This document shows, piece by piece, positions 1-11,806 of a DNA stretch of 64,000 bases. Numbering within the stretch: the first letter of the stretch is position 1; the number at the start of each line of letters is the position of its first letter. The stretch is from Apricaphanius iberus (Eukaryota > Chordata > Actinopteri > Cyprinodontiformes > Aphaniidae), in the NCBI GenBank assembly GCA_028564705.1, contig JAPXFQ010002620.1:930001-994000 (forward strand). The letters are read 5' to 3'. The notes beneath the pieces were generated by a model, which saw nothing but the letters and a program-made list of their open reading frames with translations, searched no databases and was not told the origin of the DNA. The position numbers were made by a program, and so were the translations under genes.

Positions 1-2423
1 TCATATTTTTCGGCCTTGACATACAAAATGTTTTCCAGTAATCTCGTGAGGACCTGCCGGACGTGGATTCTGTGTTCATGGATGTCTTTAGAAAAAAATA
101 AGGATATCATCAAGATATACAAAAACATTAAGAAAATCGCGGAGGACATCATTGACGAGAGCCTGAAAAACTGCTGGAGCATTGGACAGACCGAACGGCA
201 TGACCTGGTATTCGAAATGGCCTATATGAGTTTTGAAAGCAGTCTTCCACTCGTCACCTTCTCGGATTCTGACCAAATGGTAGGCATTACGGAGGTCTAA
301 TTCCGTGAAGATATTGGCTTCCCAGGCTGAATCAAAAACTGAGGAGATCAGAGGTAAGCAGTATTTATTTTTAATGGTGAAGTTATTCAGAGCCATGTAA
401 TCAATGCACGGACGGAGGGTTTTGTCTTTCTTTTCAATGAAAAAGAAGCCTGCGCCCATGGGAGAGGTGGATGGGCAGATCAATCCTGCTTTAAGTGACT
501 CAATGTATTTCTCGATAGCCTCCCTTTCCATTTTGGACAAACTGAATAGTCTGCCAGCAGGCAGAGGAGCACCAGGTATTAGGTCAATAGCGCAGTCATA
601 CGGACGGTGAGGTGGAAGAGAAAGGGCCTTTTTCTTACTGAAAACGGGATTAAGGTCGTGATATTCTGGAGGGACTGAAGTGAGATCCGGTACAGGTGCT
701 GAAATCTATGTAGCCTTACAGTGAGGGAGAGCCGAACGTAGACAATTAGCATGACAGGCAGAACTCCAGGAAATAAAGTTTATGGGGCCAGTTAATGACA
801 GGATTATGTTTTTCGAGCCAAGGAAATCCAAGAACAATATCGGAATCAGTGATGGGGAAGACGAACAGACTAATTTGCTCATGATGGTTGCCAGAAGTTA
901 TGAGGGTACGTTTTTTAGTATTTTGAGAAATGGTATTTAACTGATGGCCATCCAAAGCTGAAACGTGAAAGTTTTGATGAAGAGGTTCTACGGGGATACA
1001 CATTTGCTGAACCAACTGGGGACTGATCAAACTCTGTTCAGATCCAGACTCAAGCAAAGCATTTATGGACAGATGGCGGTTACCTAAAACAAGAGTAGCT
1101 GGAAACAGTAATCTGGGATTTTGAGATGAAGCGCCCGTCATAACTCCCAGCCTTAGTGACGGGCTCCCCCTTTTGGACGAACTGGGCAAGAAGCAATAAA
1201 ATTCCCCTTGGCGCCGCAGTACAGACAGGTCCATTCATCCATACGTTTCTGGCGCTGAGCCGGAGTTAGCCGAGTCTTATTGACCTGCATGAGCTCAGAT
1301 TCCTTGGAGGAGGTAACCCCTGAACTGGATCAATCCTTATGGCTATGCAGTAAGAGATTTTGTTGGTATCAGAGGGGAACTGAGTCTGGGATCTTTCAAT
1401 GGCTAGGGCGCATTGCATGAGAAAACCTTTACTTTTACTCGTTTCCCCCGAGAATGGTTCAGGCGGAGGAGAAACCACTTCCCTGAAGGGTGAGGGTGAA
1501 CCAACCTGAGCCGATACTGCGGAAGGACTGAGATTGCTGGAAGGAGCGGCTCTGGGTCTGATGGAACGGAGTTCGTTAAGCATTTGAGTGATCTAATTGA
1601 ATCCTTGTTGCTGCTGGAGCAGGGTCTGGAGTAAAACTTTGTGTCTACTAAGCATAGCTCCCTGCTCGGAGAGAACCATGTGTAACTGTGCAGCAGAGTC
1701 GATTTGGTCAGATGATTCTGTCATGGTTGTCACAGAACTGACTCTTAAACATACACAGTGACACACAGGACTCCAGAAAAGATTGTAAAAGTTTTATTAA
1801 TGTTTTGCAGATCGGGTTCTGAGAACAGCAGCCTGGTTGGTGGAACACGGAGGACACCACTGGAAAGAAGGATATCAGGTGAGATAGTGAAGAGGAGGAT
1901 ATGAGAGGTTGAAAATGGATGATGGACTCACTGGGGAAACTGAAGATCCGAGATGGAGAGGGAGGTAAAGATTCAGTAGCTAGGTTAGATTTCCTTCGTT
2001 GCTGAGGTTGGAAGGGTGAGCGTCGGGTAAGAACAACCAAGAGCAAAGACAGCAGTGTGATGGAGGAGGAGCAGCCACACACACTAAGGAGACGGACGTC
2101 GGCGGTGGAGTGAGACACTAGGAATCCAGAGAGACGCGGGAAATTCAACAGAGAATCCAGGGCCATGAAAACAGCTTGGCAGGAAGACTGGAGAACACAG
2201 AGAATGACACAGGTAAGTCAAGGCAAAACCACTGCAACAGGTAGTAAGAGTAGAGGTCAGTACCACTCCTTGGAACGGAATCATCTGACTTTGGTGGCAC
2301 AGCTCTCCTTAAATGCTGCAGAGTTGATGAGGAAATCAGCTCCAGGTGTGTCAGCCCAACACTCAGCACCTGTGGAGGAAAGAGGAAATGGCTCCCTCTG
2401 CTGGATCCTACCAGATCCTGACA
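1..2423 (-). mobile_element. Ty3/Gypsy LTR retrotransposon, 5' part, degenerate
   Basis: On the minus strand, gag starts at ATG 1724 (MTESSDQIDS). A gag core is at about 1583-1266 (PFSGE motif), a retropepsin-like region at 1234-746 (ESGSEQSLI where DSGSxxSLI is usual), and reverse transcriptase at 540-88 with the YLDDIL active site. Frames are broken by stops between gag and protease and between protease and RT. The element continues past base 1. Loss of the protease Asp and the internal stops suggest a dead copy. The order fits the Ty3/Gypsy group. Confidence 0.85.
1728..2423 (-). repeat. Probable 5' LTR of the Gypsy element
   Basis: Read on the minus strand, it starts TGTCAGGATCTGG at 2423, contains AATAAAAC near 1800, and ends TGTGACA at 1728, just before the gag ATG. 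No primer-binding site is visible between that end and the ATG, so the inner boundary is uncertain. The partner LTR is outside the window. Confidence 0.55.
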
Positions 2424-2640
2424 GTGATTGATTTAGCAGTTTCCTTTTTAAAGCTTTTGGTCCAAAGACAACAGCTTCCGTCTTGTCTGAATTTAAAAGT
2501 AGAAAATTCAGAGTCATCCAGGTTTTTACGTCTTCGAGACATGCTGGTAATCTACCTAACTGATTGGTTTCATCAGGTTTTATTGATAAATATAATTGTG
2601 TATCATCAGCATAACTGGGAAAATTCATTCAAATGGTTGC
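2424..2640 (-). mobile_element. L2/CR1-group LINE fragment (RT YADD region)
   Basis: On the minus strand the segment encodes YADDTQLYLSIKPDETNQLG and then WMTLNFLLLNSDKTE, the RT catalytic block and its usual follower. The Gypsy LTR abuts it, so the LTR element landed inside the LINE. Fragments at 3980-4520 and 7700-7905 have the same orientation and the right order for one interrupted copy. Confidence 0.75.
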
Positions 2641-2825
2641 AGCTCATTTAATTGTTTTAGGTCTTGACACTATTTCCAAGTTCAGTTTATTAACTCAGTT
2701 GGTAACATTTAATCCAGACTACTCGGTCTGTGTGAAGCTCCGAACAGAAACAGTTCAAATGATTCAATGGGATGCGATTTTTAAACTAATATTGAATATT
2801 AAAGCTTTTTTAAGATGTGTTCATT

Positions 2826-3115
2826 GATAACCTGTCAGCTTCATCAGTTTATCACTTTTCAAGCTACATAACTTCTTCACCTTCACTGTTTTTCTTTTCA
2901 GCTCTGCAACCCTATGAAATCCATTTATTATGTTAGAAATGCTTTCACAAGTTCCACTTTTTCCATTTAGAATTTTCTGAATTCTGCTTTTTCCATTCTA
3001 CTCATATTTATTAAACCAAAAAGTATGTAATTGTGGTGACTGAACACAATTGACCAAATCAATAACCAAATAACACATTTACTGTTATTCACAACTATTT
3101 TCATAAATCTACTGT
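2826..3115 (+). repeat. Interspersed repeat, copy 1 (partner at 43376-43650)
   Basis: CAGCTTCATCAG, GCTACATAACTTCTT and CACTG/CGCTGTTTTTCTTTT are shared in the same order and orientation with 43376-43650, as are later A/T-rich blocks (TTTATTAA-CCAAAAAAGT). The family is unrecognised. Confidence 0.6.
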
Positions 3116-3974
3116 GCTATGGTTCAAGTAGTTTCCTGTCATTTTTAAAGAACAAAAGCATCCTATGTGCAAAACGAATAATATATTTTTCATAGGCCCT
3201 ATTACATAAGATCTCTCACCACCTGATCAAGTCTCATAGAGACCTGGAAACAGTAAATATTCATATTACTTCCATATTTTTCCAAACCTGTGTTCATTTT
3301 TATTTCCTAGTCCTTCCCAGACTCCAGTGAAATCAATGTATGTATGTTTAACGGTCTGCAGCACGTCGTTTGCGTTTTTTTCCCTGACAGAGCTCTTGTT
3401 TCTTCTTGTTTCTAATGCAAACCTTGCTATCACTGGTCGTCACCGTGGGCTTACAGAATTTATAGAAGGATCTTCCCCCGATTCATAAATATCTCTGTTC
3501 CTTACGCTAAGCGTCAACTTGTTTGTTTGAGGGTTTTTTTTCGGGGACGGGGGGCCGTCTTTGGTTCTGTGAGTTTTCTCGCTATGGCGGGCAGGTTTAG
3601 TCTGTCTGCATGGAGAGGCGGGCCGACCTCCTGGTAACAGCAAACAGGCAGCCTTACAGGAGCGGGAGCCGCCAGATCACTACAGGAACGGCGTTTGTGT
3701 AGTCCATTTTTAGCTGTTAAATTCCGCGATTCCATCTCCCTTTGGATTAGAGAAATTTTTTGTCTCTCAGATCTGTCTGAGTAGACTTCTTCTGCTGTGC
3801 TGAACAGACAGCTTGTTGATAAGTTTGAGCACTGCTGCCACCTAGTGACTGGAGGCTTAATCACAGTTAAAGTATGGATAAAAGCCTCGGCTCACAGGAG
3901 GTGCGTGGGGGTGATCTGACGCCCCCCTGACCGCCCCACCGCGCCCCCTGGGGGGGCAGGCCCCACCATTTGAG
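3116..3974. other. Intervening noncoding sequence with a GC-rich MITE-like end
   Basis: This separates LINE fragments. The right end (about 3900-3985) has GTGCTTCTCAAATGGTGGGG when read on the minus strand, followed by runs of C and G. That resembles the terminal sequence of a fish non-autonomous DNA element. No gene is supported. Confidence 0.35.
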
Positions 3975-3979
3975 AAGCA

Positions 3980-4520
3980 CTGAATTACAGCAACCTTAAA
4001 TTCCTGAAGCACATATCCATTTATTAAAGATAGTTTCATCACATCTAAAATAGGGCCAGTAACCAGAGGGAACACTTCCTTAAATAATTTGGTTGGTATT
4101 AGGTCTAACATACAAGTTGAGGATTTAGATTAAGCTAATATTTGTGATAATACCGTAAATTCAACAGAATAAAACGGTACAGACATAGACATGGTTCTAC
4201 AGTTCTCTCTGATACTGCCTCACTTACTGAAAGAGAGTTAATGTTTAGGAGAATGATTTTATTTTTAATATAATTTATTTTATTTATGAAGAATCCCATA
4301 AAGTCATCACTAATGAGAGAAGGGGGAATAGTTGGCTCAACAGAGCTATGAATCTGTGTAAGTTTGGCAACTGTTCTAAAAATAAACCTCTGATTGTTTT
4401 TATTTACCTCTATTAATGATGAGAAAAATGCTGTTCTAGCTTGTTGAAGGGTGTTTTTATAAAGTAGTAGACTATTTTTCCGGGTTAGAAAGGAATCATT
4501 TAAGTTAGTGGAGCACAATT
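3980..4520 (-). mobile_element. L2/CR1-group LINE fragment (pre-RT and RT start)
   Basis: Minus-strand reading gives KNTLQQARTAFFSSLIEVNK, then LDLIPTKLFKEVFPLVTGPI and GYVLQEFKVAVIQ, typical of the region before and at the start of LINE reverse transcriptase. A frame change separates the two parts. Confidence 0.75.
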
Positions 4521-4836
4521 TTCTCTCCGGTTTCCTAGTATTCTGCAGTACTATTAGTACTCTGCACTAAACCAGAGAGCCAACCTCCTATAGCTGATTA
4601 CCTTCTTTCATAAGGGGGCTACACTGTCTAGAGCCAAACGCACTGAGGAAGTAATACTTTGAACCAGACGATCAATTTCTGAAGGGTTAGTGTTGGAATT
4701 ACTGCGGTCCACTGTGGTATTCTGAGAAACAAGAAACAAGAATGGAACAGATTCTTTAAAATTTGTTACAGCACTGTCTAATAAACGTCTAATCTAATTA
4801 CATTTTATTTCAGATTTTAGAACGTTGGGTAAAGTA

Positions 4837-7587
4837 CATTGCATCCACACAGCATTCACAGCGCTTCCCTTTTTCCACATGTTTTAATATTACAGCCCAC
4901 CAAGCATTTTTCGGTCCAAAAGACGTCTAATGAACGTCTATATTGTCCTTGTCATCGTCTAGGCTAAAATCGGTCTACCACTGGTCTAAAAATGAACGTT
5001 TTTCAGCGGTCTAGGTTTAGACTAGCCGTCTAATAGACGTCTAAAAGACGTCTAAAAGACGTCTAAAAGACGACTACCTCGCCGCGTCTAATGTAAGACG
5101 TTTAAATAACCGTTAATTAACCTCTGTATATAGACGTCTAAAATTACTCCAATGGTGTCCTGTGCCTCTTATAGCTCCCTGCGCCACTCCAAGCTGGGGC
5201 CTGTTTGAGATGTGCAGCCATTGATGTGCTAATCATATACTCTGTGGCCTCTTTGAAAGTTTTCTGAACAAATTCTGCAAAAAAAGCAATAGAATAAATG
5301 AAAAAATATTATTAGTGCCACAGAGATCACATCCATTAAGACAAGGTAGATGGTTCCAAAGGACCATTCAGTTTAATAGCTACCTAATTGCAAGCTAGCA
5401 GGTAAGCTTTAGCTAGCATGCTAGCTATGCTGCAAACGGATAACGATTACATTTAAAAACATTGCAGGATAACGTACAATAACAATAACGTACCTTTGAG
5501 CACTCACCTATATGCAGCCCTACAAGGTGTATTTGAAGAAAAAAACTTTTCTCACACCTAGTGGGCCCAATGAGAGTAAAATAAATTGGTCCGAACAACT
5601 CCGATATGCTCAGATAACCATCAACGACGAACAACCAGTTGTGCGACTTTCAGGGTTTTTTTTTAATCAGTGTTCATTATTTTTTTTTTAAATCATCAAA
5701 ATTTGGTCTTAAAAGAGACGTTGATATGACGTTTTTATTTAGACGTCTAAGTTGAGTCTAAATCTAAACTAAATTGCACATTAATCAATGACGGTTAAAA
5801 ATGTTTTTTATCCAGCACTTGGCCATCATTTACACAATTTACCGTTATTTTTTATTTAATATTTATTAATTAATGTATTAAATTGTGTCATCTAGATTTG
5901 GGCTAAAATATAGACCGATTATAGACGGGCTAATTTCAGTTTGAATTTAGATGACACGTCTAATTGACTTCTATTGCTCAGTGGGAGCCTTATACCAAAA
6001 TGGATTAAATTAATTTTTTTCCTTAAAATTCAACACACAAAACCCCATAATGACAATGTAAAAATAAATGTTTAGATTCTTGCAAATTTATTAAAAATAA
6101 AAATAAAAAACAGAAAAATCACATGTACATAAGTATTCACAGCTTTTGCTCAGTACTTTTTTGATGCGCTTTTGGCAGCAATTACAGCCTCAAGTCTTTT
6201 TGAATATGATGCCACAAGCTTGGCACACCTATCTTTGGGTAATTTCGCCCATTCCTCTTTGCAGTACCTCTCGAGCTCCATCAGGTTGGATGGAAAGCAT
6301 CGGTTCACAGCCATTTTCAGATCTCTCCAGAGATGTTCAATTGGGTTTAGGTCTGGGCTCTGGCTGGGACACTCAACGACATTCAGAGAGTTGTTCTGTA
6401 GCCTCTCCTTGGATATTTTAGCTGTGTGCTTATAGGATCATTGTCGTGCTGAAAGGTGAACCGTCGTCCCAGTCTGAGGTCAAAAGCGTTTGGGAGCAGG
6501 TTTTCATCCAGGATGTCTCTGTATATTGCTGCATTCATCTTTCCCTCTATCCTGACTAGTCTTTCAGTTCCTGCCGCTGAAAAACATCCCCACAGCATGA
6601 TGCTGCCACCACCATGGTTTACTGTAGGGATGGTATTGGCCTGGTGATAAGCTGTGCCTGATTTTCTCCAAATGTAACGCCTGGCATTGACTCCAAAGAG
6701 TTCAGTTTTTGTCTCATCAGACCAGAGGATTTTGTTTCTCATTGTCTGAGAGTCCCTAAGGTGCCTTTTAGCAAACTTCAGGCTGCCATGTGCCTTTTAC
6801 CAAGGAGTGGCTTCCGTCTGGCCACTCTACCATACAGGCCTGATTGGTGGATTGCTGCAGAGATGGTTGTCCTTCTGGAAGGTTATCCTGTCTGCACAGA
6901 GGAATGCTGGAGCTCTGATAAAGTGACCATCGGGTTATTGGTCACCTCCCTGACCAAGGCCCTTCTCCGCCGTTCACTCAGCTTAGAAGGCCGGCCAGCT
7001 CTAGGAAGAGTCTTGGTGGTTCCAAACTTCTTCCACCCACAGATGATGGAGGCCACTGTGTTCATTGGAACCTTCAAAGCAGCAGATATTTTTCTGTAAC
7101 CTTCCCCAGCATTGTGCCTCAAGATTATCCTGGTTCGGAGGTCTACACTCAATTCCTTTTTCTTCATGCTTGGTTTGTGCTTCGACATGCACTGCCAACC
7201 CAGGGGCTTTATATAGACAGGTGTGTGCCTTTCCAAATCATGTCCAATAAACTTAATTTTCCACAGGTGGACTCCAATTAATCTGCTGAAACACCTCAAG
7301 GATGGTCAGTGGAAACAGAATACACCTCAGCTCAATTCTGAGCTTCACGTCATTCTGAGCTGTGAATACATGTGATTTCTCAAGTTTTTTTATTTTTAAT
7401 CAATTTGCAACAATTTCAAAGACAGTTCTTTCACTTTATCATTATTGGGTGATTTGGTGATTGGGTGGTTTAGAAATTTATGAGAAAAATTAGTTTAATC
7501 CATTTTGGAATGAGGCTGTAACATAAGGGTTAGTTAGTTAAAAAAGTGGAAAAAGTGAAGCGCTGTGAATAATTTCCAGATGCACTG
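4837..7587 (-). mobile_element. Tc1/mariner element with pseudogenised transposase, interrupted by a CACTA-like insertion
   Basis: The ends are TA|CATTGCATCC...CACAGCGCTTC on the left and, reverse-complemented, CAGTGCATCTGG...CACAGCGCTTC on the right, a common fish Tc1 TIR. The minus-strand transposase remains include the paired-like N-terminus (about 7156-6883, KKELSVDLRTRIIL) and the catalytic part (6742-6383, [37 protein letters not shown]). Frameshifts and stops inactivate it. Without the 1,090-base insertion its length is about 1.66 kb, normal for Tc1. Confidence 0.85.
4896..5985. mobile_element. CACTA-like non-autonomous DNA transposon with AGACGTCT subterminal motifs
   Basis: The ends are CCCACCAAGCATTTTT and, reverse-complemented, CCCACTGAGCAATAGAAG. 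Both ends carry many copies of TAGACGTCTA-type motifs, including a tandem run at 5029-5073. It interrupts the Tc1 element: flanking Tc1 sequence (ACAG and CCTTATACC) is continuous when it is removed, implying a 2-4 base target duplication. CACTG ends and subterminal repeats resemble the EnSpm/CACTA group; the assignment is inferred. Confidence 0.65.
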
Positions 7588-7699
7588 CAAATTCAAAGGT
7601 TATCAGAAAATGGTCAGATAGGACTGGGTTATGTGGGAGGACTAGTAGTTCATCAAACTCAATGCCGTATGTCAGTAAAATGTCTAAAGTGTGTCGACT

Positions 7700-7910
7700 A
7701 GAGTGTGTGGGTCCCTTCAGCCAATTGAGTCTAAGATAATATTAAAGGCTGCAGTTAGGCTATCATTTTCAATGTCAATATGGATATTGAAATCCTCTAT
7801 TATAATTACCTGATCAGTGTTTAAAACTAAATCAGATAAAAAATCTGAGATCTGGTCCAATAATTGAGAGTAAGGGGCTGGTGGGCAATACACAACCACA
7901 AACACAAGTG
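7700..7910 (-). mobile_element. LINE endonuclease fragment
   Basis: The minus strand reads FVVVYCPPAPYSQLLDQISD, then NTDQVIIIEDFNIHID, the apurinic-endonuclease motif (VYxPP and GDFNxH, here EDFN). It is probably the 5' part of the same LINE seen at 4 and 2.5 kb. Confidence 0.7.
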
Positions 7911-8555
7911 GTTTTAATGTTTTGCAGCTTGGATGAGGAAAACTAAGGATCAGATCATCAAAGAAGATTCAGTCTTTCTTTTTTGTTACAAGAAAAAATA
8001 GCATGTTTTTCAAGAAAATGTTGCTATACAACTTTACATTTTAGCACAACAAAAATATATTTTTTAATAGATAATGAGGTGAAAACAGCCCTGGCTCCTC
8101 GTAGAGGATGTCGTCCCTCCATGGCGTTGACAGACTGCTGTCCTCCTTCCAGGCACTCATCAGCCGTAGGAGCCCAAATCATCCTCAGCCCCCCCCCAGA
8201 CGTTTCGGATTGGTTCTGCAGGTTCCAGGTTCAGCCGTTCCGGCCGTGTACTCAAACCTAGGATCCTGGACTAGATATGGACCCTACTGGGTGTTCGGTG
8301 GCGGGGGGGTGGGGGATTGTGGCGGACCACCAGGGGGCTCCACGCACACCCAGACAACAGGATGTTTATGTTTAAAAACGTTATGTAGGGATTTGAAATT
8401 GTTCAAGTTTGTTGTGGTGCGAATGTTGCAACTGCTCTGACTTACCGTTGTTCTGTTGCTCAGTTGGTGCTGATTAAACAAGCTGATCGGATCTAGCTAT
8501 GTGTCGTCCTTGAATTGGTTAATAAATGTGTTTGCCTTTGTAACTGTGGCTCCAG
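7911..8555. other. Non-coding or unassigned sequence with a G-rich tract
   Basis: Contains a GC-rich block (8090-8345) ending in a run of G at 8303-8315, possibly the 5' region of the adjacent LINE. No gene is supported on either strand. Confidence 0.3.
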
Positions 8556-8617
8556 TCTAAACTGCTTTAGTGGACAGCATAAGTAGAAGAGAGCTTTATA
8601 AGTTCAGACCATTTACA
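8556..8617 (+). repeat. SINE 3' tail fragment
   Basis: CTTTATAAGTTCAGACCATTTA and the bases before it match the tail of the SINE copies at 15943 and 22229. Confidence 0.55.
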
Positions 8618-8635
8618 CCCCTATCCTTGTAGAAA

Positions 8636-9440
8636 ATATTCCCCACAGCATGATGCTGCCACCACCATTTTTTTCCCGTGGGGATGATGCAGTGCTAGTG
8701 TTTCCACCTAATATAGCCCTTTCAAACTGTTCACATTTATGCCTTTAATATGCTTCTCCGACCGCAAATTTGCACTCAGACACAGACGTATTGACAGAGA
8801 CGTTTCCTGCTTATAGTACTCCCCTCTTCCTCTCCATTCTCTATTGTGTTGCTCGACCAGGACAGCAGGGGCGCAAAGTTTTAATGGCGTCTCTGCCTAC
8901 TTCACACAGCGCTGCTTCTGTTTTTTTCTAGGGTTGTGAATGCATTTCTTCCTCAAGGAGCAATGAACAACAGAAAGTACGTTTTGTAAAAGCTGTAAAG
9001 CTTTTTACTAGAAGTGTGGATTACAGAATACTCTAGAAACACATGGAAACAAAACACATCAGCCATTTTTTGTTGTTTTCCTACACCTCCTTGTGTTCAA
9101 AATCGCCAAAGGAACACATTAGATAAATGATCCTTTCGATATAAAGCATATAGTGGCCAAACGCTGCATTAACTACTAATTACAGCGACTATAGATCCCC
9201 ATTCTGGTGAAGTGGTCTCTGGTTGTTACTGAAATTGACCAATCAGAGAATTTGGGCCTCTACTGCGTGCGTCCATGCGTAGGTGACGGAGAGCCCTTGC
9301 ATTGGCGGATAATGGCGTTGCATCAATCCGTCTCCGTCAAACGCAGAAGCATAAACTAGGCTTTAGTCTCATCTGACCATAACATTATCTTCCCCATGTT
9401 GTGTTTCCCTACAGCACAAACCATGACCTCAATTTCCTTT
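8636..9440 (-). mobile_element. Tc1 transposase remnant split by a MITE
   Basis: CCCCACAGCATGATGCTGCC (8641-8660) is the Tc1 GSIMLWG block on the minus strand. GTCTCATCTGACCATAACAT (about 9365) is the Tc1 SSDH block. Between them lies unrelated sequence whose ends are roughly inverted (CTAGTGTTTCCAC and, reversed, CTAGTTTATGCTTCTG), i.e. a non-autonomous element inserted into a dead Tc1. Confidence 0.6.
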
Positions 9441-11430
9441 TTAAATGTAAGGCAACAAATTGTAGCTATCAGGCTTATATCTAAAATGTTTGTTTTATTT
9501 TCTTATTATAACTAATTTTTAGATCTAAAGCAGTTATATAGTGTTGGTTAGTAGTTGCAGCTTCGGTGGCTACCAGGTACTAATTTGCTTACACATTTGA
9601 TTTGATCGACATATACACAGCTTAAAAAAAGTAAAAAGCTCATTATACATTTACAGTTCTATGGCTGAAGTAACGTTATTACTAAATAATATATTATTCA
9701 ATATATTATGCCACTACAGCAAGTCTTTTCCATTTAACAGTTTTCTTTGACCAAGGAAGGACAGTGTGCTCGTAACCCTACCCAGGAGGCAAGGCGAAAC
9801 AGTTTTGTACTTTGCAACTGCCCCTAAGTGGAACTCTCCAGTAGTAAATGCCCATGACACCTCATAGTTACTGGTGTCAACGTGAGATTTAAAAGTATAT
9901 TTGTGGCCTTAGCCTACTGTTTAAATTGTTTCTATGATAAGGCAGTGGGAAGTGCTACTGGCAGCCACTGAAAGTAACTAATAAAGTACTTGTATTCAAA
10001 CGTACTTTTAAACTAAAGTAACTACGTTACAGTTACGGTAGTCAGAAATCATTACTTTTTCCCTCACCACATCCACCCTCCAATATAAACGTATGACATA
10101 TTTTGCAATAGCTCTTTTTGATTAAATTATGCAATAGACTGCAGGTTTTAGCTTTGAAAACATAGTCCTAATGTATTTAATTGAAGTTTTACAATTTTGA
10201 AGAATATTAGTGATTTACTTGCTACCAAAAGCTTTTTGTTCTACCAATGTCACACCTGACACAAAATAATATTTTACATCCTTTCTTAAATTATGTCCTA
10301 AAACATTTAACCAGCCAGCTATTTTCTGTCGTTTTATAATCTGACTTTAATTAACAGACTCCAGATTATCTTGTCGTAAAGCACTTTTACTTTAAATGAA
10401 ATTGATATGAAAAAGTTTCTTCTTATTGATTGTGTTATTTGGGAATTGTGTTTATTTTATTAATATCAATGACTATCAAAGAAAACTCAGCACACTTCAA
10501 CTTTCACACACTAAAGATTTTATTCGAATCCAGAGATAACAAGAGATCCAGAAAGAATAAGGTAACATGTCACTTAATAAGAACACAATACAGCCTGGTC
10601 TCCCAGACAAAAACATGGAACTTCTTGTTCACGCACATTATTTCAAGATGTTACTTTATAGTGCTATACATCACAGCTTTGAGAAGAACCCAGGTGTTGG
10701 AATGACCAAAACTCAGCGACCTGCTAACCCAGAAAAAAGGAGAAGCTATTTTATCACAGACATGTTTTTGGTCCAGCCAGGTGGTTTGGAAACTTCAACT
10801 TGCTCCATAAGGTCTCAATGCTGGACTCTATATCATTTTCTGAAAGCAGAACAGCTACATAGAAAACTAATAAATGGCTAAACCTAAAAGAAGATGTCAG
10901 AGTATGGTTAGTGTGAAATAGTGGTGCCAATCTACCTACTCAGCCAGGGGGGAAAGCCTGTTGACTGTGCTGAGTTTATCTTACCCTCAAGTGAAACAAA
11001 AAGGGAAAATTAAAAAAGATTTTACCAAAAAATCTCAGCTGTAAAAATTAATAAGATTAAGATTTTGTGCTTGCAAACATGATTTTTCTTTGAGACTGGG
11101 CTGAATTAAAGGATAAAGATATTGAGCCTCATCACAGTAAATGAAATCAGGGTTTAAAAGAAACATTAAAATGAAAATTTTACTTATATCAAATACAAGT
11201 TCAGTTTTTTCTTCTTCAAGCCAATCCCCATACCTTGACAATTAAAAAAACAAAAAAAATAGATATTTTAACCTCTGAAATTGTCAGATTATGTATTACT
11301 ATGTTTGGATGCATTCAGGCCTAATATCTGCTGTTACAATGTGAACTTTACGGTCACAAGACTAGCATGGACAAAAAAAACAATGGAAACGTAAAAATGT
11401 TTGACCTTTACATATTCACCATGCACTAGT
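9441..11430. other. Intergenic AT-rich stretch, no gene seen
   Basis: No convincing ORF, TIR or RNA gene. A small block at 9950-10065 with GTAACTACGTTACAGTTAC-type sequence resembles a fish MITE end. Confidence 0.4.
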
Positions 11431-11436
11431 TTATTT
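11431..11436 (-). terminator. Candidate polyadenylation signal AATAAA for rbm4 copy 1
   Basis: TTTATT on the plus strand is AATAAA on the gene strand, about 370 bases past the stop codon. Other matches occur further downstream, so this is only a candidate 3' end. Confidence 0.35.
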
Positions 11437-11806
11437 GAGGCGTAGAATAATATATACTAAAGTTTTACAAGGACAAAAAAAGCTGCTGTTACAAGAATGG
11501 AGTTTAAAACCTGCCTTTATACGCAGGTTTAGTTATTATAGAACTGTACAGTTACAACAGATTGGTACAAAAATGAAAGGAAGCTATTTTACTGCAACAT
11601 AACCTGGAATGGGGACAAAGCAGAATTTTCCATATACTCCACTGAACAGAGACCCACTAACTGGCTAAATCCTGGTGACCATTGTCTAGGCTGCCCCCCC
11701 CTACGTCATACACAACAGTATGCATCCTGACTCAGAAACCAATTGAAATTCTCAAGGATTCCAGTGGCTATCCTGCTTGCTCCCGCTCAACTAAACCATA
11801 CCAAGT

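Noticed and set aside
4981..5100. CRISPR-like array from repeated AGACGTCTAA units
   Set aside because: The units are tandem, palindromic and without unique spacers; this is eukaryotic DNA, and the motifs belong to a transposon end.
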